DNA of 64,000 bases from Cryoendolithus antarcticus (Eukaryota > Ascomycota > Dothideomycetes > Cladosporiales > Cladosporiaceae). A program made the translations under genes and the position numbers. The notes under the pieces are model-generated. The model was not told where the DNA came from. It was given only the letters and a program-made list of their open reading frames with translations, and searched no databases. The stretch is from contig NAJO01000017.1 in assembly GCA_002077065.1 (NCBI GenBank), positions 558,001 through 622,000 on the forward strand, in the 5' to 3' direction. Positions 20,620 to 31,999 of the stretch are shown here, piece after piece. Position 1 is the first letter of the stretch. Every line of letters begins with the position of its first letter.

Positions 20620-23600
20620 ATGTCCGCCCTCAAGAAAGCCTTCACAGGCTTGAAGACCCATTCGCGCTCTGCCTCCCAAACTCGCGCTGGCACAGATAGC
20701 GATACCGAATCTGGCCCGCCTATCGCTCCAGCAAGCGAGGTAGGCATTAGTAAGCACGACACGGATCTCTCGACCGCCTCGTCAAAGCTCAGCAACGGCA
20801 GCACTCTCAATGGAAACGGCCAGGATGATGCGAAGCGTGGCTCCATCGACCGCATCCGCGCGTCGCTGGACCACAGACCGCGCCACTTCGTCACCGATAA
20901 GCCCCGCGCTTCGATCGATCAGCATGCTCGTAGCACTCACAGCCCCTTCGGTATATTCCGGAAACACAAGGGCCACTCGTCCGACTCTAATAGCTCTATG
21001 GACGAAGAGCCTCTGAGTCGGGATGGCGAGGCAACGAGCAGGAATCAGATGCACAAGCACGAGCGGCAGGCGGCGAGAGAGAAGCACACCAAGGAGGTCG
21101 AGGAGCGGCGCGAATATGAGCGAAAGCGAAAGGAAGAGGTCGAGGCGAAGGCGGCGCTGGAGGAGACTGATGAGCAGAGGAGCAAGTACGGCACCCTGCC
21201 AATCAACTCGTACGCCGGAGAGCCGAGGAATGAGGGGAGAGTGGACGTCAAGCTGCTCACGCCCGAGCATGTTGGGAAGATGGTCACGTTCAGAGCGAGG
21301 ATCCACAATCTGAGAAAGCTTAGTGCGAAGTTGATGTTCCTGGAGTTGCGACAACAGACTGCGACAGTCCAGGGCATACTGTCTGAGCATGGCGCTGTGT
21401 CAGCACATTTCCTTTACTGGGCGGAGCATCTACATGTCGAGACCATTGTCCTGGTGCGAGGCGTGGTACAAGAGCCCAAAGCCAAGCAAGGTGAAGTGAT
21501 AGGCGTCTCGATCCACAACCTTGAGATCCACATCCACGAGATGCACGTCGAAGGTACACCTGAGGAGTCTTTACCCTTCACAGTGCACGAGGCAGAAGTG
21601 TCGAAAGTCGACGTTCAGCGGGAGGGCGACACACGGCACGTGATCTCGGACCGCGCAAGGCAGGCGAGTAGAATCATCGATCTGAGGACTACAGCCGCAC
21701 AAAGTATTTTCAAGATTCAGTCTGGCATATGTGAGGCATTTCGCACACATTTGTCGTCCTTGGGGTTCATTGAGATTCACACGCCAAAACTGCAAGGTGC
21801 GGCGTCAGAGTCTGGTGCGAGTGTGTTTAAGGTGGACTACTTCGGTCGGCCGGCGTTCCTTGCTCAATCACCGCAATTGGGCAAGCAAATGGCCATCGCA
21901 TCAGATCTGCGACGAGTGTTCGAGGTCGGACCAGTGTTCCGTGCAGAGAACAGCAACACACATCGACATTTGACTGAGTTCACTGGGTTGGATCTCGAGA
22001 TGGAGATCGATGAGCACTACCACGAGATTTTGCGGACTCTGGACAGCACGTTCAAAGCCATCTTCTCACACCTGTACACGAACTTCAGACACGAGATTGA
22101 CGTGGTGAAGCACCACTTCCCGCACGAGGATCTGGTCTGGCTGGAGAAGACGCCGATCATTCCCTTTGCAGAGGCCATCCGCATGCTGAACGAGACTGGC
22201 TGGTTAGATGAGCACGGTAAGGTCCTTCCCGAAGACGAAGATCTGGGTACGCGAGACGAGATCCAGCTTGGCCGCGTTATCAAGGAGAAGTTGGGCACAG
22301 ATTACTATGTTCTCGACAAGTTCCCTGCCTCCGCCCGTCCCTTCTACGCTATGCCCGATCCTCATAATCCTGGCCTCACGAACTCCTTCGATATCTTCTG
22401 TCGTGGCCAAGAGATCCTCTCTGGTGGACAGCGCATCCACGACGCAGCAGAGCTGATCAAGAAGATGGAAGCACTCAAGATGGATCCCAAGTCAATGGAG
22501 GAGTATCTCTCTGGCTTCGAGTGGGCCGCACCCCCTCACGGTGGTGGCGGGATTGGTCTCGAGCGAATCCTCATGTTGATTCTCCAACTCGGCGACATCC
22601 GCCACGCGACGCTCTTCCAGCGTGACCCGCGCTCCCTGCCCGCTCAGCCAAAGGTCGTACAGCTGCGCCACCCCGAATCCTCAACCCTTCACCCGCCTTG
22701 GTCCGGGCAAGACCGCGCGGCAGCGCATATGGACTTCCAGCCGCTCGAAGAGCTCATCGCAAACTACGGCGACGCCTCAAACACCTCCTGGCTCGAGCCC
22801 AAATTCGAGCACTACCGCGAACCCTTTACCGGCGCAGCCATCGGCTTCGTGCCTCACGAGGGCTTTGCGATCACAGTCGGCGATCCACTTTGCCACGAAT
22901 CCCAGTATGCCAAGACCATAGCCTCCTATCTCAAGTACATCCGCAAAGAACGCCACCTCAAAGTTCTCTGGCTCCTCTGCGGCAGCGCCGTCTCCGAAGT
23001 GCTAGGCATGAAATTCGACTGGCGCACTCTCAGCGTAGCAGCCGAGCAGCGCCTAAACCCCGGCAACAATCCGGCGATCCACGACTCGGAGCTCCAGCGC
23101 AAGATCCGACACGCTGAGAAAGAGGGCGTGAAGATCCACGATATCCCCATCGGCACGCCACCCTCCAAGGAGATCCGCGAGAAAATCGACAAGCGCGTTG
23201 AGGACTGGTTGGCGGGGAGGAAGGGCAAGCAAGTCCATCTCACGGACGTGCATCCCTGGCAAGACGTCTCGCATCGGCAGTACCACTACAGCACAACTCG
23301 CGACGGGACCATCACCGGGCTGGTGATTCTGGCCCAACTCTCCCCAGCACATGGCTGGCAGATCAAGTTCTCCTTGGATTTCCCTGGCGCGCCAAGCGGA
23401 GCGATCGAAGCGCTCGTCATGCACAGTCTGGCTGCCGCAGCCGCTACGGGCGCGCAAAGCGTCACCTTCGGTGGCGGTGCATGCGCGAAGTTGACGCCGG
23501 GGCAGAACCTGAAGGGTACGAGGGTGAAGGTTCTGTCGAAGGCTTATTCTGCTATCGCGGCGGAGCTACACTTGACGAACAAGAGTGAATTCCGGGCTAA

Positions 23601-23779
23601 GCTCGGGGCGCAGGAGGATCCAATCTATGGTATGACTTCCCCTTTCTTGATTGATTATGGTGAGGGCGCGTTTGCTGATTACGTTTGCAGTGTGCTACCC
23701 ACCCCACGGCCTTGGACCAAGCGGTGTGAGGGCTATATTGAGTTTCTTCGAGGACGACGACGAGGGCGGAAAGGTCTAG
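20620..23779 (+). CDS. erdS: Aspartyl-tRNA synthetase fused to DUF2156: ergosteryl-aspartate synthase
   Basis: Expected to charge tRNA with aspartate and pass the Asp to the 3-beta hydroxyl of ergosterol, making an aspartylated membrane sterol. This is the published activity of fungal AspRS-DUF2156 fusions. Exons are 20620-23629 and 23691-23779 (61-nt intron), 1032 aa. Residues 1-200 are a charged, Ser-rich and coiled extension. The anticodon-binding OB fold follows (VKLLTPEHVGKMVTFRARIH). Class II catalytic motifs are present: QSPQLGKQMAIA, FEVGPVFRAENSNTHRHLTE (motif 2) and GGGGIGLERILML (motif 3, about 640). From about 704 the DUF2156/GNAT-like transferase begins: IGFVPHEGFAITVGDPLC, VLWLLCGSAVSEVLGMKFDW and TFGGGACAKL. 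The spliced end gives YPPHGLGPSGVRAILSFF. Both catalytic halves look intact. A separate AspRS gene should exist elsewhere for translation. The ATG at 20620 is preferred over an upstream in-frame non-ATG extension. Confidence 0.9.
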
Positions 23780-24151
23780 AAGGGCTTTGGTTTCCTCTCA
23801 CGGACTCGGGAACGCATAGCTAGGCTAAGATGGGCGAGACGATGAGATATGCACCGGGGAGTTGTACAGCGCCCGCTTTTGGGTAAGAAGCGATGGCTTC
23901 GGGTGAATGTTACGTTGAGCTGCCGGTCCAATGTGGCAATTGTATAGCCGTATGGGATCACTGAACCAACGTGGGTAGCAGAATTGTTACCAGCGGTGCG
24001 ATACCCTACTTGTACTTTCCGCAGCCGTTGACTCCCTGTGCCTGCGTGCGACGGTAGTTGATTCAGGCGCCTCAGTCCTTGGCCACAGGCCTCTGGCCAA
24101 GCGAGGGACTCCTCTCGTGCCGCCCATCCGCCTCCTTTTCCTATTCATTCC
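23780..24151. other. Short convergent intergenic region
   Basis: About 370 bp between two convergent genes, so it holds two 3' ends. No gene and no strong hairpin noticed. Confidence 0.4.
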
Positions 24152-27100
24152 TCACTTCTCGCAGCCGCCATGAGGATCAGGCAACTTATACCCAATTTCC
24201 TCCCTGAGGCTACCGCCAGAAACCTCCACCAGCTTGTTGCGACTTCTGCGGTAATACTCAGTAGCAGCATGCAGCTTTGGATTACTCTTGCTCGGGGTAC
24301 CGCCGAGGCAAAAGTGATCCTGGCACTTCTTACAGCGCTGGGAGCTCATGCGGCGGGCTTTGATCAGGGTCTCCAGAGCGTGGATGGTCTTCGTCAGGGC
24401 GATCTTGTAGATGTGCTCGGAGCAGGTCGTGCAAGTGGGGTCAACACATGAAGGGTGCGGCGCTGAGTTGTTCTCTTTGTCGGTCGACTGCTGAGGGACG
24501 TTGGCTGGTGGCGCCGTGGTCGCTGCAGATGCGGTGAGAGCTTTCGGACGGACCTGCTTGGACTTAGCAAGTGCGAGCAGACTTGATGGCGAAATTCAAT
24601 AGCCTACCTTTGGTACAGTCGTATCTTTCGGCGACAGGAACGGGAACGTGGTAGCATCCTCCTCATTGAGCTCCCCAGATGACATGCTCGCCGCCAGCTC
24701 TTTGCGATTTGCGTTATACTCCTTCGTCGCCGTAGTGAATGCTTGAGCCCGATCCAGGCTATACGAGCCGTTGAGCTTCACGCGGAAGGTTTCGCGAGTA
24801 TACCATGCCGCTGTGAGTGCCTCGCGCTTAGCTTTGCTGCGATTGCGCGCAAGCTTGTTGGCCGACATCGCGGTCGTGACGTCCTTCTCGACAACGTCTT
24901 CGGCCAGAGTAGTGGGCTCGGTGACTCCAGTGTTATCATCTGTCAGTGCAATAGCGACCGTGTCGTTGGCGAAGGCTAGTCCGGATCTCCCTAGCCAATG
25001 GTCATGAGCACTCTGATCCTCCACGTCCAGTACAGTCGGTTTCGTGAGGGATTCCTTGGTCTCTGATTGACTCGCAGGAACATCGGCGGCCGATAGACGG
25101 CTCATCGCAAGGTCTTCGTCAAGATCTGACATCACCTTAAGTGCTTCGATCTTCTGCTCTGGAGGTACGCTAGCCATCGCTGCTTCCGGGGCATTTGGTG
25201 CGGAAGACTTGCGCTCCGCCTGTGTAGCCATTGCTGGCATCATGATCGGTACAGCCTTCGAGGCAGAACGAGAAGAGTCTCTGCGTTGCGACTGTGGGAT
25301 CAGTGCCGGCAAGGGCGTGGGCATCGAGGTTGTCTGATAAGTTGCGTGGGCTGGGTACGTGAGAAAGTGACCATGCTGAAAGTCATTGGGAGGTGCAGCG
25401 GGTATATGATTGTCATAAACGTCGAGATCCTCGAAGTCCGCGTGTTCGTACACTGGTGCAGATGCGAGTCCCGGAGGCGCGAACAACGGAATGTGATGCG
25501 CATGTGGTGATGTGTGGAAGAGCATACCGTTGAGAGGCGGCGGCCCGAACGAAGGCATGATAGGTTGTTCAAGGGGCATCTCTGGAATCTGATGCGCGAA
25601 AGCACTTTGACCAAACAACGCGATCTGTCTTTCCAGCTGCGAGCATGGTTGAGGCGGCGACGCCGGTCCAAACAATTCCACTGGCTGCACCGACTGTAGA
25701 TGAATTGGCGGTGACAAAGCGAGTCTGGCAGCCGTCTGCAGGGTGTTGGGCGCCGGGGGTACCCAGAAATGCCTAGACATGGGACTCGTCTCTCTGCCGC
25801 GGGGAAATGAGGCAAACGGTAGCGCAGACGCTGACATGGTCGACGAAGCGGATGCTGACCCGTTGGATTTCAAGGACGCAGAGCGGCCGTCGTGCTTACT
25901 TGAAGAGTGTTGGAGTATTCCATTAATTTCTCCCACTCCCTCGATTTTGGGATTCTGTAGAGCATTGTATGCAACCTCATCGACGTGCTCATTCTTGTTG
26001 CATCGCGGATGTGCCCTGATCGTCTTCTTGTTCTTCAGCTTTGTCTGGCGAGATGCTGCCACTTGCCACTCGGAGCCTGTGACCTCTTCCACCGAAGCGG
26101 GTGTAGCAGCGCGAAGCACTGGGCTCGTGGAGTGACCATGTGAAGCAATGGTCTTGGATTCGGAGGGCACTGCGCCCTTCGGAACAGCAGTCGAACTGCT
26201 GTGAGCCTTCTTGCGTGCGATCGAGAATCCATTGAGATCTGTTGGAACCATTACCAAACCTCCAAGTATGTCTTCATCTCCGGTGATAACATCTACGGCG
26301 TCGTCAATGCGATCATCCACAGTGAAGCAAGGGAAGCACAATGGCTGTCTGTCCTCCTCTACCATTTGCACCAAATGCGTGGCTAGACGATCGCAGCGGC
26401 TGCAGCTGATACCACCTGAGGTTTTCGGAGGACTGCACGATCTTAGATGGTCGATGGAGAAGCGAACCACCCGATCTGACGCCGCTTCTTCGCGCGAAAT
26501 CATCGCCAGTGGTGACCCACGCGCATTAGCACGACTCGCCTTTTCACCCGTGGTGGATCCATCTGAGCAGCCCTTGGTCAGAGATGTGACGTCGCGGACT
26601 AGATCGCCATTCAGCACCAAGCAGGGCTCATCTCTCATATTGGAGCCCAGTGCATTGAAGGCCTGGGGCGATGGTCTCTCAGCGGGTGTCGTTTGGCTCA
26701 TCTCAGCTCCCTCAGTTGGCGTCTCTTTGTTCATCTGGTCCGACTCGATTTCCAGAGGCGCGGGCGCCGTAGTTTTTATATCCGCTGAACTTTGCGCAGC
26801 CTTTCGAGTCTGGAGTATCTGGATTCTTGCTGCCTTCGCAGCGTTGGCCGCACGAGTGTGCGGTGGAATGAAACCCGGTGGCGGCGGTATGCGAGACTGT
26901 GCTTGAACCTTTGCAGCTTCCAGTGCGCGTGGCGACGGTTGCTTGAGTGAGCTGGCCGCAACGGTAGCCCATGGTCCCGAATGACCTTTGGGCGCCGGGG
27001 CAAATGCAGGTCTGCCTCTCGCTGGTGTACTTGGGACTTTGGGTAAAGGAATTCGTGCTTTGGGTAGGGTACTGGCTGAGCTTCTTGGCTCATGTGTGAG

Positions 27101-28270
27101 GCTTTCATCGTACGGCGGGCGGACTTTCTGTCCAGGTTTCGTTGCGGTCTGTAGAAATGCTCTGCACTCTAGCAATGCTAGCTGACGGGCCTTGCGATCT
27201 GCGTCGCTGTCATTCAGGCTGGATGTGGCCAAGGGCCGCGTGTTGATTATCCGCTCGGTGTCGACGTCGTGAGTGTCGTTTGTATGATCGACCGTAGGTG
27301 ACAGATGCTGGTGCATTGACTCTTTGACGAGTACGGAGCTCACTTGTGCGCGCTGACGACCAGCTGAACCTGTCACTGTCGTGTCTGCGTACGTGTCAGC
27401 TGATAGGTGCATGGCAGCAACGCATCAAAGACTATCTCTTACGCCTTGAGCTTGGGTCCACCCCAGTTCTCAACTTCTGAACCCATGCAGATTGCGCTGT
27501 AGCTCTCACTGCTTCCTCCGATGGCGCATCTAGTAGCTGATCGAACGGCTTTTGTTCAGAGAATGTATGATGGGTAGCCTGCGACTCGATCCGTGAGTCC
27601 TCGTCTACTTTTGGCTTTATGGACTTTGGCGTCTGCGCATGCTCAGATGTTCGATAGTCATCGACATCATCGGTGTCCGGCTCCCAACCCTCGCAGGCCA
27701 GCTCATACGCAGCAACCGCGTCACTGTCATTGTCAGTCAACGAACCCACACTTTCGGCAAGAAAGGTGTACTCACGCATCCTCCTCTGCGACTCCAGGGT
27801 GCGAGACTGCCTTTTCGGAGTGCGATACGCTTTTTGTTGATAGATCATACTTTGACTGGCTCGCATCTGCCGCCTTAGACTGAATCTCTAGCACAGCGGG
27901 ACGCGTGTATGTCCTGGTGGCCATCTTTGTGGGGAGCTCAGTGGTGAGCTCTCGCGTAGTCACGCCGTTCTCGTCCACATACGCCTTCTTCATCAGCTCC
28001 GCCGTCTTCAGCAGTAGCATACTCTGCCACCAACATAGTTGCCACCACGCCAGTGTAATGGCGTAAAGCACGACACATCCTGCCAGCGCGCAGATAAGGA
28101 TGGCCAAATGCACCAAGTGGCGTGGAGCGTGCCAAAAGAGGGCGAGCTGGTAGTGTCAGTCACTGAGTACATCGGAGTGAGATGGGTGTACCTACGATGA
28201 GTGTCTCGAACCTGACTTCGCCTTCGAAGTGGAGAGTGTTACCATTGAACGCTCCCGGCACGGTCGCCAT
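24152..28270 (-). CDS. Unknown protein with N-terminal membrane segment and Cys-rich C-terminus
   Basis: Not recognised. Preferred model: minus-strand exons 28270-28196, 28146-27776, 27723-27443, 27369-24608 and 24562-24152, 1299 aa, all GT-AG and in frame. Exon 1 begins MATVPGAFNGNTLHFEG. A membrane segment lies at about 36-70 (HLAILICALAGCVVLYAITL, then a Trp-rich stretch). The long middle is Pro/Ser/Ala-rich and probably disordered. A four-Cys cluster occurs at ISCSRCDRLATH plus PLCFPCF. The C-terminus carries more Cys pairs (CVDPTCTTCSEH, RCKKCQDHFC). Alternatively these are two genes, because a stop at 27432 lies just 19 bp before an ATG at 27412. However, a good donor (gtaaga at 27442) and an acceptor at 27370 remove both and keep the frame, so I favour one gene. 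The 45-nt last intron is very short. Confidence 0.6.
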
Positions 28271-28507
28271 CGTGCTACGAGGGTGCCGTGAAGGCAGTCT
28301 GTGTTCTTGATGGCTACCATGCAGTCCAGCTTGTGAGCTGTAGTGACTTTGTGAAGTGAGGTGTAGCTGATGTTGCAAAGTTTGGTGGAGGCTGCATGTG
28401 TGAGCAAAACCTCCGCTGTTCGGCGGAAATGGCGGGCCGACGTGATGAAGTTGAGGAAGGGGCGACGAGGGCATTGCATCAGCCATGTTGCCAAGCATTC
28501 CGACATA

Positions 28508-31093
28508 TCATCCAAACGGATCCCCCTTCTCATCCAAATCGGTGAACTTCACCTCACTTATCGTTCTGGCTCGTCCCCTTTGTGGAGAGAAGCCCTTTCC
28601 CTCCCTGTCTACCTCGTCACTCTCCCGTCTCTGCCTCCCGGCTCCCTTTATCACTTCCGCATCCTCAAAGTCGCCAGAATCTCTCGACAGGTCATCACTC
28701 CACTGGCCCTTGGTGGCATCAATCATAGTACCTTCACTCGGTGCCGGAGACTCAGAGATACTCGCCATCCTCGCTCTACCACCAGAGAACATCTTACCAC
28801 CAAGCCCAGCGGCCATGGAGCTTCGCCTTCGTTGTAATGCTTGACCTGGCGCGTCTTCGGGATGCACTTCGATTTCTACCTCACAGCCCTCTGGTACCTG
28901 GCAAATGGCTCGATCCTCTTCACTCGTAGTTCGCCACATGACCTCCCTCACTTCCTTCCCGACTTTGTCGACCATGTCCATTGCCCAGATCACATCAAGA
29001 TGCTCATAGCCCTCGACGATCTTCTTGTGTACGATACGGACGTGTGGTTCACGGCCTCGATCGAAGCGGCGGAGTAGACGGCGGCCGTCCACCAGATCGT
29101 CCGAGCCGCAGACCCAGAGAGCTAGGGGAGGAAATTGGTCGTCGTACCAGGCGTACTTTCCACGTCTAGTATCGTGATGCTGATGCGTCAGGGTCTGACA
29201 GTGGAAAGATGTCAGATTCCGCTGTAGTCTCCTCCGCGCAGTGACCTTGGGCTCGCGATCGACGTAAAATTGTCGAATGATCTCATCATCCTCTTCATCC
29301 TCCTTGTCTTCTAGCTTGCCTTCCTCACGGGTCGCAAGAATGCACTTATGCTTCGCAAAGCAGTCTCTGCCTAGCCACCAGCGCATACTCTCTGCCGATA
29401 CGTGCACAGGCGCGAACTGGAACATGCGGTTCCGAAGCCCGCGATCCCAGCGTGCATCACTCCAGGAGAAAAGAAAGCTGAAGACAACGTAGCCCATGAA
29501 GCTATATAGAGACCCAGGCAGTATGAGATGAGCTTGATGCATCATGGGTATGAAAGCGTGAATGCCGAAGACCAGGCGGAACATGCCGTGCGAAATCACA
29601 CTCATGAATCTGAGATAGGCCTTGGCGATCAGAGGACCAGAGTAGGCTGCCGGTGCGAGGGCGCAGAAGACGGAGATCTTGTTGCCAATATCTGGACGTT
29701 GCTCTTTGGCGAGGGCGACGAAGGTCTGTGTTGTACCTTGACTATGGGCGATGAGCGCTAGCTTCGGAAAACCCGTCTCGGCGAGGACGCGATCGATGAG
29801 AGCTGGGAGGTCCATGACTGCCATTTGCCTGAGGTTCCATGCCCACCTATGTATATGTCAGTACTTGAATGTGGTACCGCGGAGAGACTGTACTTACATT
29901 CTCGGATCGCCATAACCCAACACAGTGTGCCTTGGGTTAAAGCCACAGCGGTTGTTGCCCAGCCAGACATCGTAGCCTGACTTTGCGAGAAAGAAAGCTA
30001 AGCTATCATCGTCGTTGCAGCAGAAAGCACCAGCTGCCTGCAGCAAGCCATGCATCATCAGGACAGGGTACTTCTTCTCCGCTGGTGGAAATGATGAGTG
30101 CGTTTCGGCATATGAACATCCGACCGAGTACTTCCGGAACGTCTCGAACGACTCAGGCAACCTACCATTCTGCGCCTTTGGAGTGTACTCTTGTGGATCG
30201 TAGACGTGATACAAGTCGATAATAAAGCCATCTTCGGTCTGCACCTCGAACGTCTCCGCATTGAGACCCACGCGTCTGGCGTAGTATGCTAAGTCGGGTA
30301 TCAATGGATCTGAACCACCTTCTGTGGGCTCGAACTCATCCGCATGAACGGTGCTCTCTCCAGATGGCGTGCGTATACCCTTATACTTCTTTCCCTGCAC
30401 CCATGCTCGTTCTGTCGCCTTCCTGGCCCTCGAGCGCTTCTCTTCTTCTTCGTGGAAAGGCCGGAGTCGATCTGGATTCTGTAGTACAGCGTAACAGCGA
30501 ATGCGCCGCCAGATCTTTGGGACAGAAGTGACTGCAGCGCCTGCGACGATTGCGAGTAGAAAGAGCAAGGACAAGACTGCGCTGGTCGCACGGAAGAAGC
30601 GACACTGAATCGACCGTAGTATAGATGGAGGGCCATACATCGGCAGTAGCGGGAAGAGTGGGTTCGTCCTCGATGCCGGAGCCGTTGGGGACAACGTAGC
30701 ATCGCTTGCTTCCGACTTCTCTATGCTGCAGGTACTGGATGCTTGGACCCCATGGACAAAGCCGGATCTCTCGTCTCGTCTTACAGGATCGGGGATAGTT
30801 GCAGGCTCGCGTCCCTCTGCCTCATCCTTCGCCCTGTTGAGCTTCGTAGCTTCTTCAACGGGGACCGCTGGCAGCCGTTGGCCATTGGCGAGCTCGATCA
30901 CTGGATCTTGAGGCGTAACGAAGTGCGCCTGGACAGCCTGGGTCTTGCCGACTGGAGCATCGTTCTGTCCAGGTCGCAGGAATGCCAGCTTCTCGGACTG
31001 GTCTGCGTACTTCGTCGCAGCACTGGCATCATCCCGTGCATTGGTCTTCTCCTGGAGAATTGTTTGTGTCGCGCGTGCGCCGAGAAGGGGCAT
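28508..31093 (-). CDS. Alpha/beta-hydrolase lipase, steryl ester hydrolase-like (TGL1/YEH family)
   Basis: Membrane-anchored lipase related to yeast Tgl1/Yeh1/Yeh2, which release sterols from steryl esters at lipid droplets or the plasma membrane. Exons are 31093-29898 and 29846-28508 (51-nt intron), 844 aa. One membrane span lies at about 168-190 (SAVLSLLFLLAIVAGAAVTS). The ab-hydrolase-associated lipase block is seen at FEVQTEDGFIIDLYHVYDP, and the oxyanion region at PVLMMHGLLQAAGAFCC. The nucleophile Ser is in LIAHSQGT (Ala replaces the first Gly of GxSxG, as is common in this family). The Asp is in VCGSDDLVDGRRLL and the His in VEGYEHLDVIWA. The C-terminal 130 residues are acidic and Ser-rich. 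The gene lies upstream of, and on the same strand as, the unknown gene, 5 kb from erdS; both would act on sterols. Confidence 0.85.
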
Positions 31094-31999
31094 GTTGCCA
31101 AAGACTGCACAGCCTGTCTTGGTCTGCTCTCAAGTCCCCAGTGGTCTTCCCTTTCATTGCACTAGTATGCTTCAACGTGCAAGGTCAGCAGGCCGCATCG
31201 GGGCGCCGTGGAAGCTAAGAATTCTGTAGGTAACGGCGAGATGGGTACTTCGAGGGAGGTGAGACGGAAGTGGATTGGGGAAGAGAGAGTAGAGACACGA
31301 GGTTACCATAAACATCCCACCTGCACTTCTCTGACGCGGCTTGCGGGCGCCGGCAGCACATTAACGATGAAACACGTTGCTGGCGACTGGATATTCAAGG
31401 TTGAGAGTTCGCGGTTGAGGCTCGTGCCGTGTATGACGTTCCTGTGCATTGAGGTATGATTTCCATGTGAGAGCGTGTCGCACATATGCCAGGTGGTCGG
31501 CAACGATCTTCCCAGTATCTCTTGTAGTCAACGGCTCCAGAATGCGTTCCACCTGCTCGTTCTCCAGCATCTGCATCATACGTAAGGCTGCTGTCACGTG
31601 AAGATGGCCATGTTTGTGATGGATCTCATTGACTCTGACGATGTTTTGGCGCCGGACACATCCGGTGTTTCTCAGGCCAAATGACATGTGATCCTGGAGC
31701 CTGAGGCTTACATAATGCAATCCTCACGCGAGCCGGCTATATCTCCAGGAGGTCTCGTGACAACGCTCGCAGCAGGCTTGAGAGCAGAGTGACGAGAATG
31801 TAGTTATCGGTCAAGCTAGTGGACGTAGGAGGAAACAGCACATTGGTCGTTCCTGCCGTGCTCCGTTGCTCTACTCAAATTGTCTTGGCGCGCGCGGCTC
31901 AGTCGACAGCCTCGGTATGAACTTCTGTTGCCGTTGAAGCTGACTAGCAGGCGTTCTTCGCTCCAACGTACAACATGCCTCTTACACAGCGACGACAGC
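31094..31999. other. Intergenic region between divergent genes
   Basis: About 0.9 kb holding the promoters of the lipase gene (minus) and PEX6 (plus). A 119-codon minus frame at 31361-31720 is open but matches nothing I know. No other feature is supported. Confidence 0.4.

Noticed and set aside
31361..31720. 119-codon minus ORF between the lipase gene and PEX6
   Set aside because: Sits in a divergent promoter region and matches nothing known to me.
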